The notes under the pieces: model-generated | The model's database searches: none | What the model was told of the DNA's origin: nothing | Seen by the model: the letters and a program-made list of their open reading frames with translations, nothing else | In this document: positions 23,026 to 34,197 of the stretch, piece after piece | How positions within the stretch are numbered: the first letter of the stretch is position 1 | Layout of the letters: the number at the start of each line of letters is the position of its first letter | Translations under genes and position numbers: made by a program | Assembly: GCA_026214975.1 (NCBI GenBank) | Contig: JAOBSW010000475.1 | Location: forward strand, 62,001-126,000 | DNA: 64,000 nucleotides | Direction: 5' to 3' | DNA from: Gentiana macrophylla | Taxonomy: Eukaryota; Streptophyta; Magnoliopsida; Gentianales; Gentianaceae

Positions 23026-26000
23026 CTAGTGTCTTCTTTCTCTTTCTTCTCTTGCCTTCTCTACTTGCTCTTGATAAGCTCTTATTTCTCTCACCATTTC
23101 TCTCATCCATTCATTTTCAATAAGAGAGAAATCAATGTGAGGATTCACTTCTTTCCACCATTTCCATGCTTCAGGCAGAGTGAGATTGATCTGATGTACT
23201 CTGAAGCGTAAACGCATGTAAACTTCCTTAAATTCATTCAGTGATTCCTTTGCATTGGTGGTTGGAAGACTTATTCCACCTCTACCACCTCTTCCACCTC
23301 TATGTACAGCTCTCAAGGCTTTGACTCTTCTTCCCAGAACATGAGTCCCAGAAAGGAGTTCAACCCTTCATGAAATCCCTTGTCATGATAAGGTCTCCTC
23401 TTGCTGTTGTAAACTTTCTTATATTCCTTGAGAAGATCATCAGTGAGTGGAAGTCTGCCAGGTGCAGGCTCTCTAAATGCATTGGTGTCATCTTCCCATC
23501 TTTTCTTAGAAAAGATTCTAGCAGCCTCTTTTGCTACAGCTGTCCGACTCTCTTCCCCCTTATTGACATCATCAACAAAATGGGACAGCAGACCGTGCAC
23601 ACTCTCCGGGGTGATTACTAGATTACTCAGTTGTCCCTCCATGATTTCAGTTCTAGTATCAACTGCAGTAATCCTTTGTTGCATAGTTTGTTCCAGTCGA
23701 TTGATCCTCTCAGTGAACTTAGGATCCAATCTAGCAGGTTGAGGTGCAGCAGCAGGTTCAGCAGGTCTATGTACTTCAGCAAGATTATCCATTTCTGTTG
23801 AATAGAGGCAAACTGATCTTTCAAAAACATCTCTCTCAGTGTATTGCCTCGTTTGATTCCCCTCACATCTTGTGTTAGAACAACAATAGCATACTGTGTA
23901 GATGTGAAGTTTGAAGCAACTGTCTCAGTAGATCTTCTGTGATTATCCACAAGGTTCATCAGTTCTTCAAATCTATGCTCCTGTCTGTCAAGTTGAGTCC
24001 TTAACTGTGTTATGTCATGCCTGACAGCCCTCAACTCTTCCAGAACATGTGCTGGTACTCCACCAGCCATTCCTCCAGCAGCTCCATCAGCAGGCTCTTC
24101 TACATTGTATTGTTGCCTCTGTCTGCTGATAACCAAGGAGTAGCTCATATCCCTTCCAGCAGGGTTAGGTCCTTGGAATTCCTCAAGAATAGGATCAAGA
24201 GCAGGTTCTTCAAAAACTGGTACAAATGCCTGTTGAGGTTCATCATCAATAGGTTCTTCCTCAGGCACTTGAAACTCTTCATCACTGTAATCATAGTCCA
24301 GCAGCTGTTCATCCTCAACAACAACAAAAGTCTGCTGACTATCCTTACCCTCAGTGACCTTTCCTCCAGCAGGCTCTACTATAGCAGCCTGTTCTCCAAC
24401 AACAGTAGGGGTTTCCTCCAAACCCATATATAGTTCCAACCTTTGTTCAGGTGCTGTCTGATCATCAGCGACATGTACCTCCTCAATCAACAATGGTGAT
24501 CCTTCAAATCCCAGCAACATATCCAATCTCTATGCAATCACTTTCTGTTCCTCAGTGGTTAGCACTCTCTGTACAAGGATTGCAGGGAATTCAGCCCTAT
24601 TTTCTTCTTGAAACCCTACAGCATTGGCAATCCTTCTTAGAGTATTGGCAGTCTTGAATAGAGTGTCATGAGTGTCAATCCAGTCTTGATATTGAATTGA
24701 ATCCTCATAATTGACATCAGGCTCACTATGGTCAGTAAACCTCTCATAATCCAAGTTTTTATTCTGTTGATCATCAGATTGCTCAGTAGCTTCCACAACA
24801 AATGAAGTATCTAATGCACCAACCAGTCTGTTGCCTCCAAGATTTATCTCATCATTTATCAAGGCCTCCAGACCATCTATGGTGAGATCCTCCAGATCCT
24901 CATCCATATGTTCATTTTCTTGCCTCTTAGTAGACTGTCCAGCCCCAGTAGACTGCTCTACTCTTGGTTCAATAATCATTGCAGTCCCACTGACTCCTCC
25001 TAGACCAGATGGGTGATCATCACCAGAATCAAATGATGAAGAGTCATCACTGTCTGATTCATCTCTAGGATCTCTGAATTTGATACCCTTTTCCTTCTTT
25101 TGTTCATCAATAAGATCCATCAGTCTTGCTTCCAATAGAGAGGTATCAACCAAATCCAGCAGATTCTCACTCCTAATTTCTCAAAAGCCTACTCCACAAA
25201 ATCTGTCATTGGTTCTGCAGCTGGCTTTTGTCTTTTATTAAAACCAAACTTCCACTAAAAATAATCAGCTACCAGCTGGAGCTTTGGATCAACATGCCCT
25301 TCTTTCTTCTTTTTCTCTTGTCTTTCAAAGGGCATGGTTGGCTTTCTAGGAGCTGTCTGTCCACTCTGCTGACCTCCAAAGGTCTCAACCAGCAGAGTCA
25401 TGGTTTCTTCAATAGATGCCTCTAGGTCAGTAGGTTTCTCAGGTTTTATATTAGTGCCTACTACCTCCATCTGTTCCACACTTTGTTCCCCCGACTTTCA
25501 TGCTCATTAGCAAGGTTAGCAACATATTACTCTTCCCCCTGACTTCTTGCAAAATTTGTAGGGTCTTGTACCAATGTCTCAACTTCCACAGCAGGCACAG
25601 ACTTAGTAGTCTGATGTGGGTCTTCAACAAGTTGCTCAACAACAACTTGTACAGCTTCAGTAGGCTCAACAGCCTTTACAGGGGAGGATTCTACTTCTTC
25701 AGCAGGCTCAGGTTCAGCACCTTGCTGTGATTCTCCAGTAGGTTGCTCAACAATAACCTATTCTTTCTCAGTAGGCTTGATAATTATTAAGGGCTCAGCC
25801 TCAATAGCCTTTCCTTCTTCTTCTTCCCTTTGAGTCTCCAAAATCCTCAACTGTTTTCCTTTGCCATGTTTCTTTTTCTGGGCAATTTCTTTCATTCTTT
25901 TGGAAAGTTGCTCTTCTTCAACTTCAGCAGCTTTCCTCTTCCTTGTGATTTCAGCTATATCAATTACTTCAACTGTCTACTTCCTTGTCTTCCTAGGCTT

Positions 26001-26908
26001 TAACATTTCAGTTATCTTTCTTGCATCAATGACCTTTTCTTCTCAAAGAACCTTCTTAGGGTGTGCAGACTTAGTAACTTCCTTAACAGTTTGTTTGACC
26101 TGCTCACGACCAGCATCATCATCTCCTCCATCATCATCACTTTCTATGCTTCATCATCCACATCTTCATCATCATCTAAGCCAGGAATAGGAGTAGCAAC
26201 TTCTGGCTTATACCTCGATTTGTTAATCTTTTCAAATGAAATATCAGGTATCTGAAAATGATTCAACAAGGTCTGAATCAGTAGACCTAGGGGCTTGACT
26301 TTGGACTTCCTCACACCATCTCTGTCTTCAGTAAACACCTTCTTCATGTAGTGTATGAAGAATCCAGCCCAATCAAACATCATACTTCTGCAGATGATGA
26401 TCAACATGTCTATCTTATGTCCAGACAGTGTATCTAGACTGCCAATGAATCCCAAAATAGTTTTGGCAATCAATTTGCTCAGCAGGTTGTACTCATATCC
26501 AATATGCTTCACATTAATGCCTAGACTTGAAGCTATTTTGTCATTTGTCTTTATTGCATCCACAAACTTCATCCATGGCAGATTCATAGCTTCTGGATTG
26601 GTGGGGGCATTATTTCCAGGTCCAAAATAGAATAATTCTCTCAGTAGGTCTGAGGAAATTTCTATCTCTCTTCCATTTACAGTTGTAGTGAAGGCCTCTC
26701 TACCTTCATGTATAGCAATGTTCTTCCAGAACTCCAACACATTAACATATGAAATTCTTTCCAGCCTTCTGTTGATAATGTTCTCCAAACAAGCTATCCG
26801 TCTGATTCTTCATCCTATGTTAATTGCAAGTTTAGTAGAGTGACAGTCAGTCACATAGCCTCTCATACTTTGACTGGTGCCAATATGAACATCATCCTTG
26901 TTTGCCAT
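23026..26908 (-). pseudogene. Element C ORF3 (long third ORF in envelope position)
   Basis: The longest of the three, about 3.9 kb. The ATG at 26908 begins MANKDDVHIG; a TGA follows near 26814, then the frame is open at 26144-26788. The N-terminal domain has TTTVNGREIEISSDLLRELF and MFDWAGFFIHYMKKVF, equivalents of motifs in A and B. After a frame break come Lys/Arg clusters including TRKRKAAE (about 25930), long Glu/Pro/Val-rich tracts with several stops, acidic pieces (24530-25153 and 23627-24526), a coiled coil (HVLEELRAVRHDITQLRTQL), a block with GFHEGLNSFLGLMFW (23313-23792) and LPEAWKWWKEVNP (23026-23316). No signal peptide or membrane span is seen. Function unknown. Confidence 0.75.
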
Positions 26909-27568
26909 GAAAATTTGAGAAAGATGAAGAAGAAAGTGTTCAAATCTATGTTCCCACAATGTAATTTCAGAGAAATCACAGATTGAGAGTTGTGAGTGTG
27001 AACTCTGTGTATATCTCTGTATATATAGACAGAGGTAGTTGTAACTGTCAGAGCACGTACTGTGGTGTTAACCACGATTAAATCTGAGTGAATGCTGTCT
27101 TGACACATGGCCCATTACTTTTCCATAATGTTTTGTAACCGTTAGATCGTGTAACTACGGTTATAAGGATAGAATAAATATCCCGCTATTTGCTTTTTGA
27201 CTTTTGTAAAGTTTGACTGAGTAACGTTTCCTTCAGCCGCCTTGTCATCAGTAGACTTGGCTCAAGACTGGCCGACAAATATGCCCTCTCGACCTCTTGC
27301 AATTACTTTTTTCGATCTTCTTTTCCTCCTTGTTTTGTTCAACTGATAATACAAGATGAAGTTTAATACCAATGACTGATCTGTCAAGTGAGCTCACCCA
27401 ACAGGACAAAGACCAATCCCCTTGGCAACTTCATTTGCTCAATTGTCCAAACATAAATAAGTACATGGAATTGTTGATACCAATGACTAGTCTGCTAAGT
27501 GAGCTCACCCAACATAGCAAAGACTAATCCCCTTGGTGAATTCCAGTACATTGTTGATCAAAGATTTA
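26909..27568 (-). other. Spacer between pol and ORF3 of element C, conserved block in two copies
   Basis: No coding sequence. Two copies of a 57-bp block (27369-27425 and 27479-27536) lie 110 bp apart, each with the palindrome GTGAGCTCAC (27388-27397 and 27499-27508). The same block occurs once after pol in B (11868-11922). 26909-27360 is the non-coding leader before ORF3, with nothing recognised. Confidence 0.65.
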
Positions 27569-28180
27569 TCAGTCAACTTTTATGATTCCAAGTTCTATCC
27601 TTAACTTAGCAAATCTTTCACTATCTAATGATTTAGTGAAAATATCAGCATGTTGATCTTCAGTAGGGATATACAGAACCACCACATCCTTCTTTTCAAC
27701 ATGATCTCTTATAAAGTGATGTCTCACATAAATATGCTTGGTTCTTGAGTGCAAAACAGGATTTTCTGTGATTGCAATTGCACTTGTGTTGTCACGCATT
27801 ATAAGAATTTCTCTTTCTTCAATTCCATAATCCCTTAACTGTTGTCTTAACCACAATATTTGTGCACAAAGAACTTCCAGCAAAGAACAATATATTCGAC
27901 AAAGAGTGGAAGTTGATATAGAATTGCATTTCTTGCTAAACCAGAAACCGATCTATTTCCCATTAAGCGGCGAGGTTCTGTGGTGCTTTTTCTATCAATC
28001 TTGTAACCAGCATAATCAGAATCTGAGTAGGATATAACTTTGAAGCTTCCATCTTTTGAGTACCATATCCCTACTCCCAAAGTCTCTTTTAGATAATTGA
28101 GAATTCTTTTGACTGCATCTAAATGACTTTCTTTAGGTTTTGATTGAAATCTTGCACAAATACCTACCGCAAAGGATATA
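27569..28180 (-). pseudogene. Element C RNase H
   Basis: Minus-strand pieces at 27847-28080 and 27569-27883 overlap in different frames. YSDSDYAGYKIDRKST and DNTSAIAITENPVLHSRTKH are clear; the residue before DNTSA is Arg where B has Cys. The STAEAEY box is destroyed around 27890. The pol C-terminus DIFTKSLD...GIIKVD ends at 27569. It is in the family arrangement, downstream of reverse transcriptase. Confidence 0.83.
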
Positions 28181-29358
28181 TCAGGTCTGCTGGCAGTAAG
28201 GTACAGCAGGACTGCCTATCATCCTTCTGTATAAGGTCTGATCAATATCTTTGCCATCTTTGTCTTCATCCAATCTAATGTTTGTACTCATAGGAGTTGA
28301 TACCTTGGTGCTGTTTTCCATACCAAACTTCTTCAGCAGCTCCTTGGAATACTTGGTTTGATGAATGAAGATTCCATCTTTCATTTGTTTGACTTGTAAG
28401 CCCAAAAAGTAGTTCATTTCTCCCATCATACTCATTTGGAATTTACTTTTCATCAGATTTGGGAACTCCTCACATAGCAATTCATTTCCAGAACCAAATT
28501 ATGTCATCCACATAAATTTGTACCAGCAGGGTGCTGTTTCCTTCATTGATTCTGAAAAGAGTCTTGTCAATGGTACCTTTGGTAAAACCATTGTCTACCA
28601 AGAATTGAGATAAAGTCTCACACCATGCTCTTGGGGCCTGTTTCAAACCATAAAGTGCTTTATTGAGTCTATACACTTTATCTTCTTGATCCTTAACTTC
28701 AAATCCAGGAGGTTGCTGAACATAGAGCTCCTCTTCCAGAATGCCATTCAAAAATGCACTCTTAAGATCCATCTGATATACTTTGAAGTTGTTATATGCA
28801 GCATATGCCAAGAACAATCTTATAGCTTCCAATCTTGCAACAGGTGCATATGTCTCGTCAAAATCTATTCATTTTGCTTGAGAATAGCCTTTTGCTACTA
28901 GTCTGGCCTTATTCCTCACAATGGTACCAAATTCATCCAATTTGTTTCTGTATAGCCATTTTGTTCCAATTATGTTTGCATGATTAGGCCTTTCCACTAG
29001 TGTCCAAACTTGATTTCTTTCAAATTCATTCAACTCTTCTTGCATAGCAATTATCCAATCTGGTTCTGATATTGCTTCTTCAACAACCTTAGCTTCCATT
29101 TGAGATAGAAAGCATGTGATCATTGCTTCTAATTGTCTTTTGGTCCTCACACCTTGCTGTATATTGCCAATAACTTGTTCACAGGGTGATCCCTTAACCA
29201 TTGTGGATTCTGGTTAGATTGATTCTCAGGAACATCATCTTCAGTAGGGTCTATTGTTGCTTCTTCAATAGGGGGTTCAACAGATCCTTGAACTGCTTCA
29301 GTTGTTGCATCAGTAGTGTTACCAGTAGGGTGTTCAGCAGGGGCAGAATCAGAAATCT
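28181..29358 (-). pseudogene. Element C reverse transcriptase
   Basis: Open pieces at 28869-29201, 28482-28832 and 28181-28480 are separated by a TGA at about 28869 and frameshifts near 28490 and 28200; the linker at 29147-29380 is in a further frame. Motifs in order: [49 protein letters not shown] and the YVDD box, then [10 protein letters not shown] and TLYRRMIGS. The catalytic Asp residues remain, but the frame is broken right after YVDDII. Confidence 0.85.
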
Positions 29359-30423
29359 TTAAGTCATTAAATCTTTCCAAAACTTCAACACATTCTGGAT
29401 CAGTGACTTGTTGATTCTCGTGAGGTTACAAGCTTCATCTTCCATTCCAGTGAACTTAGGTTCATCAAATACAACATGTATTGTTTCTTCATCTTTCAGT
29501 GTCCTTTTATTCAGTACCCTAAATGCCTTGCTGACTGAAAAATATCCCAAGAAAATTCCTTCATCTAATTTTGGTTGGAATGTCTTGAATTGCTCCTTAT
29601 GATTCAAGATAAAACATTTGCTTCCAAATGGATGAAAATAGAAAATGTTAGGTTTTCTTCCATTCCAAATCTCATAAGGTGTCTTCAGCAGCTTCTTGTT
29701 CACTGAGGTCCTGTTTTGTGTATAGCATGTTGTTTTAACTGCTTCAGCCCAATATCTTTCAGGAAATAATGCTTCACAAATCATAGTCCTTCCTGCTTCT
29801 TTCAAAGTCCATTTTCTTCTTTCAGCAACCCCATTTTGCTGAGGTGTACCAGCAGCAGCCAGTCTATGTAGCACACCATTCTGTTCACAATATTCTCTTA
29901 TGACTTTATTTAGAAATTCAGTACCCTTGTCTGATATGATCTTCACTACTGTCAAACTTTTCTCATTTTGCAATCTCTTCAAAAGTTCAGGAATCTTTTG
30001 AAGTGTTTCACTTTTCTTGTTCATGAATATCACCCAAGTGTATCTTGAATAATCATCCACAACTACTAAAGTGTACTTCTTTCCTGTTACACTTGTTGGT
30101 GCAACTGGTCCAAACAGATCCATGTGCATCAGCTCCAAAACTCTTTTAGTTGACCACTTAGTCTTTGATTTGAAGCTTGGTTTTGTCTATTAACCTTGCT
30201 GACATGCATCGCATATAGCATCCTTCATGAATGTGATCTCAGGTAAACCAATTACTAGTTTCTTCTTCACCAACTGATTGATGTCATCAAAATTTAAATG
30301 ATTCAACTTCTTATGCCGTAACCAATTGAGTTCTGACTTGGTATGCACAATCAGGCATGTTTCTAGAACAGTAGTAGACCAATCCACAACATACATGTTT
30401 TGTTGTCTTCTTCTAGCCAACAC
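29359..30423 (-). pseudogene. Element C integrase with complete DDE triad
   Basis: The zinc-binding segment is RHKKLNHLNFDDI...CDACQQG (30190-30423). A TAATAG pair of stops lies between it and the core, which is open at 29359-30138 in the same frame. Catalytic Asp in HMDLFGP, Asp in SDKGTEF and Glu in NGVAERR are all present, which shows what B has lost. The C-terminal part has FLGYFSVSKAFRVLN and IHVVFDEP. Confidence 0.86.
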
Positions 30424-30712
30424 AACTTGATCACCTCTTTCACTAATGACAATACATGTGTTTTTGTCAAAAGTGACCTTCTACCCCATGTCATAAAACA
30501 TTCAGTGCTCAGTAGGTTGTAGTCCAGTCCTTCCACATATGCAACATTCCTGATTGTTAATCCATTTCTCACAAGTGTGCCATATCTTCTTGTGTATCCT
30601 GGTGTGTTCTTGTTGCCAAAGTTCACTCTTGGAACAGCATTTGCCAAATAACTTGACAAACAGTGCTTATTCTTTGTCATATGTCTGGAACATCCACTGT
30701 CAAAGTACCAGA
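30424..30712 (-). pseudogene. Element C protease
   Basis: GVWYFDSGCSRHMTKNKHCL begins near 30711, with the D-S-G active site. YTRRYGTLVRNGLTIRNVAY and EGLDYNLL follow, then a frame break and a TAG near 30483 where B has a Tyr codon. On the coding strand the domain is directly preceded by a T-rich tract ending TTTTGTAG, and its frame is +1 to the gag ending, as in B. Confidence 0.82.
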
Positions 30713-30729
30713 CACCCTACAAAACAAAG

Positions 30730-31240
30730 TTAATGCATTTTAGGTACCCAAAGATGTTTGGGTCCATAGTGGTCAGTGGCAAGCATGACCCTTGGCAAAT
30801 TTCCCTAAGGTCTTCTTTGAAAGGTATTATACATTGGTTCATACATGTATTCTACACATCCATAAGGTCTAAAATTGGTGTGTAGGATTCACATATGCTT
30901 TCAGGCCTTTTTGAATATAATGATGTTTAAAGTGATTTCTTTTGTTAGAAGCACTAGGATAACCATAGGTTTGCTGTCTGTTAGGAACAGCCCTAAAATA
31001 TGGAGTCTGCTGAGGTCCCTGCTGAGGTCTTGTATAAGTCCTCTGCTGATTCCATCGCTTAGGTTTTACCCTGGCAGCATGGTTATATCTGTTGTTTCTA
31101 GCAGTAGGTGCAGGAATATTCCAATCCTCATCAGTAGGGAACAATCTACCTTTCCCCCTGAGATCAGTATCCTTAGAATGATTGACATTTTTAGGTTTAG
31201 GATTCTTATCCGTGGAATATTTCGATTTTTACTTTGTGGT
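30730..31240 (-). pseudogene. gag: Element C gag C-terminal tail
   Basis: Minus-strand piece with FPTDEDWNIP (about 31120-31144), a basic Gln/Arg/Tyr-rich stretch (PKRWNQQRTYTRPQQGPQQT) and the ending WVPK then TAA at 30730-30732. B and A have the same FPTDEDWN-type motif and WVPK ending. The tail may bind nucleic acid, given its basic, aromatic make-up (inference). It is cut from the rest of gag by the rearrangement at 31241-32596. Confidence 0.7.
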
Positions 31241-31515
31241 CCAAACAGACTTGGTAGCAGTGTCCGCTATCAAGCAAAAAGCTAAGTCTAGAAGGTACAA
31301 ATGACCTTTATTTTTGGATTTATTCCTTTTGTTAGGTGTTTGTTGAACTTTTGACTTCTTATTTTACTTCCTTGAAGCTTTCTCAATAGGCTTCACGCCT
31401 CAAAGAACCTTTTTGAGAGTTGGATCTTGTGCGAGCACAAACTTAGGAACAATTACTAGGTAGGTTCAGAGTAACCTTACTGGATCCACTCTTATTAGAT
31501 TGTTGAGTTCCAAAT
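31241..31515 (-). repeat. Duplicated gag segment flanking a foreign insert (copy 1)
   Basis: About 275 bp that is repeated in the same direction, with differences, at 32321-32596; both contain GGATTTATTCCTTTTGTTAG and TTGAACTTTTGACTT. The two copies bracket the foreign DNA at 31516-32320. Copy 1 is the more damaged, with several small insertions. Confidence 0.75.
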
Positions 31516-32320
31516 ACAAGCCCCATTGTGTGTGTTTCTATGCATTTGATTTATGTGTTTTTATCGTTGGTTTTATGTTTATTTGGATGTTGTTACACTT
31601 TGCAATATTTTGGATATCTTGTTGCATATCTTGGTCTAAAAGAGGTGTTTAGAGGTTAGAAGAAGATGCCACAAGTTTACGAGTTCAACGCAAATTTTCC
31701 TAAGTACTTAAATTTTTACATATTTTAAATGGAGATTTGACCCGCTTCAGAGGCATTTTCATGGGAGGACTTCTTCATGAAAATTGTAGATATTTGAAAG
31801 AGCTTTCCAGCGCACTTTGAATTACGTCAATCGGACTTCTACAACTCAAATGGTAGTCAAGTGGGTAATCAATTTGGGTAAGTGGAAAATCCCGAAAGCG
31901 ACTAATCACGACGGGCTAATCAAAAGGCGTTTTGAAGAAGAGTCCTTAATGAAAGTTGTAGAGTTTTCCGAGAGATTTTTATGACATTCGGATCATAATT
32001 TTTAAGTCTACAACTCAAGATATGAATTTTAGAAGTTTGAGTTCAATCTCTAAACTAAGGCGTCAGGTAATCTTGAAAGAATAAGGCTTCCTTGTTCTAT
32101 GTGTTATTTGTTCGTTCTTTCGTTTATTTGTTTTCTTGAGTAACAATTGGGAGGATTAATAAAATTAGATTCAACATCCCAATTCCCTGAGGATCGATAC
32201 CCGTACTTATCAACTTTACTAGCAACTACCGGTATTCGGCCGGTTAGGAGGTAGTTTTGCATGGTAGTATAGGTTTTATAAATTTTCTTTTGTTTTAATG
32301 ATGCAAAATCTCCCCAACAT
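31516..32320 (+). mobile_element. Foreign non-coding fragment inside gag of element C, gypsy-like
   Basis: About 800 bp unlike the rest of C and lacking any reading frame. It contains GAGGATCGATACCCGTACTT followed by AACTACCGG, and repeated phrases of the kind GAAAATTGTAGAT...GAGCTTTCCAGCGC. These are typical of the long untranslated parts of plant Ty3/gypsy elements (recognised by style, not by search). No TIR or clean 5-bp duplication is visible; instead it is flanked by the 275-bp direct duplication of C sequence. Confidence 0.5.
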
Positions 32321-32596
32321 GTGGTCCAGCAGACTTTGTAGCAGGTCTGCTATCAGCAGGTCTAGAAGGTACAACAACCTTATTTTTGGATTTATTCCTT
32401 TTGTTAGGTCTTTGTTGAACTTTTGACTTACGATTTTACTTCATGAAGCTTTCTCAATAGGCTTCATTGCCTCGGCCAACCTTTTGGGAGTTGGATCTTG
32501 CGCGAGCACAACCTTAGAACAATTCGGCACTAGTTTGGTAACCTTACTGGATCCACTCTAATTAGATTGTTGAGTTCCAAATCCAAGCCTGTTCTA
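32321..32596 (-). repeat. Duplicated gag segment flanking a foreign insert (copy 2)
   Basis: The better-preserved copy of the segment at 31241-31515. Read on the minus strand it continues gag after the coiled coil (DRTGL...GTQQSN), as the equivalent GDKTGLGF does in B. This makes it the original and 31241-31515 the duplicate, or both products of one unequal event. Confidence 0.7.
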
Positions 32597-34092
32597 TCAC
32601 CATAAGACTTCAATGCGGTGGAGGAACAAGTTTTTGTTCAAATGATTCATCGACTCTTGAATGTTCAACAGGCTTATGCTGATTCTGTCCAATTTCCTTT
32701 TCCTTAACTTGAGAATTCTTAATTCAGCATTTAACCTTTCAACTTCTATTTGAAGAGCTTCTTTTTCAACCTTCACAATCTCATAACCAGATTGTATTAT
32801 CCTCAATTGATTAAGAATGGCATCCAAAGTTTCTCCATTGTCAGAATTTTTAGGATTTGAACCACGGGTTGATTCACAATCACTTCCAGCAGGAGTGTTT
32901 ATAGATACAGAATTGTATACCTCCTCTGTTTCATCCATATTAGCCATTAAAGCATAATCTTCCATCTCAGCAACAAGTAAAGTATCATCAGATTCATTTC
33001 CCTTTTCTGATTCAACTTCATATCCTGATTCATCTTCAGCAACCATAGCTTTCTTGCCAGATCTTCTTTGTTGGCTTTTGCTTTTCATTAGGTCTGGACA
33101 ATCAGGTCTGAAATGTCCAGGTTTCTTGCAATTGAAGCAAAGATAATCAGGTTTCTTTTTCTGTTTTAATTCAGGACAGTCAGGTTTGAAGTGTCCTGGT
33201 TTCTTGCAATGATAGCACAAGTAATCATTATCTTTTTTTAATTCTTCATTCTTCTTTTCACTGAATTTATTTGTGAAATTCCTTGGAGAACCCTTTCCTG
33301 ATTTCATCATTATGATTTTCTTGCTCAGTAGGGCAATCTGCTCTTGCATCTCATCCAATAGATCATCTTTAGCTCCTGATGTCTCTTCTTGATGTGTAGC
33401 AGCCAATGCAGTGGTCTTTGGCTCTTCTTTTTCAGTCTCGGGCACAAGCTTTTTACTGAATTCATAGGCCTTAAGATCTGAAAACAATTTGAAGGTGTCC
33501 TCTTCATGTAAACTTCTCATTTCTTCTATGGCAGTCACCTTCATCTCCCAAACTTCTTTTGCAGGTAATGCTTCCAAGATTTTTGAGTTGATTTCTTCCT
33601 GTGAGTACTTCACACTCAGTAGGGTGAGTTCATCCATGATTGTATTGAATCTTGACTCCATTTGTTCAATGGTTTCATTTGGTTTCATTTTGAACTCTTG
33701 AAACTTCTTCTTTGCCACACTGATCTTGTTTTTCTTGATAGCATCAGTGCCTTCACAGATTAACTGTAACTTGTCCCAAAGTTCTTTTGCAGTCTTGAAA
33801 TCTTTCACCTTCATATACATATTGCTATCCAAAGTTCTGTATATGATATCAATAGCAATATTGTTGAGATTTGCTCTTTTCTATCTTTGATCCATTCCCT
33901 TTTTGGTTTTGGAATGTATTGTGTCTCATCTCCCACTGTTACTGACTTGGTGATCTCCAGTGGTCCATCTGTCAGCACATCCATCATCTCATCATGTGTT
34001 GCAGCTAAATAAGCCTGCATACGACGTTTATACTCATCAAAGCGATCTAAAGAACACATCAAAATTGTTCTAGCATAATGGTTGTTATCCAT
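32597..34092 (-). pseudogene. gag: Element C gag (capsid, two zinc knuckles, coiled coil)
   Basis: The minus-strand ATG at 34092 starts MDNNHYARTILMCSLDRFDE, close to the B gag start. A frameshift near 33870 leads to the piece 32597-33832 with TAKELWDKLQ and FKMKPNETIEQMESRF, then two CX2CX4HX4C zinc knuckles at 33177-33218 and 33098-33139, nearly identical in spacing and sequence and separated by about a dozen residues. A coiled coil (ETLDAILNQL...VERLNAELRILKL) follows. Another frameshift near 32700 ends this piece. B has only one knuckle, so C gained a duplicate or B lost one. Confidence 0.85.
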
Positions 34093-34182
34093 GATGCAAA
34101 GCTTTGAAAATCAGAAACTTGAAAAAGTTTTCAAAGTATTTTCACAAGCACATCAAGTAGGATTACGTCAGAACAGAAGCAC

Positions 34183-34197
34183 TGCTCCAATACCAAT
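34183..34197 (-). promoter_or_regulatory. Primer binding site of element C
   Basis: Minus strand ATTGGTATTGGAGCA, two mismatches to the initiator-Met tRNA complement TGGTATCAGAGC, directly after the 5' LTR. Confidence 0.8.

Noticed and set aside
23026..26908. ORF3 as a true retroviral-type envelope gene
   Set aside because: The position fits, but I see no signal peptide, transmembrane segment or cleavage site; NLS-like and coiled-coil features point elsewhere.
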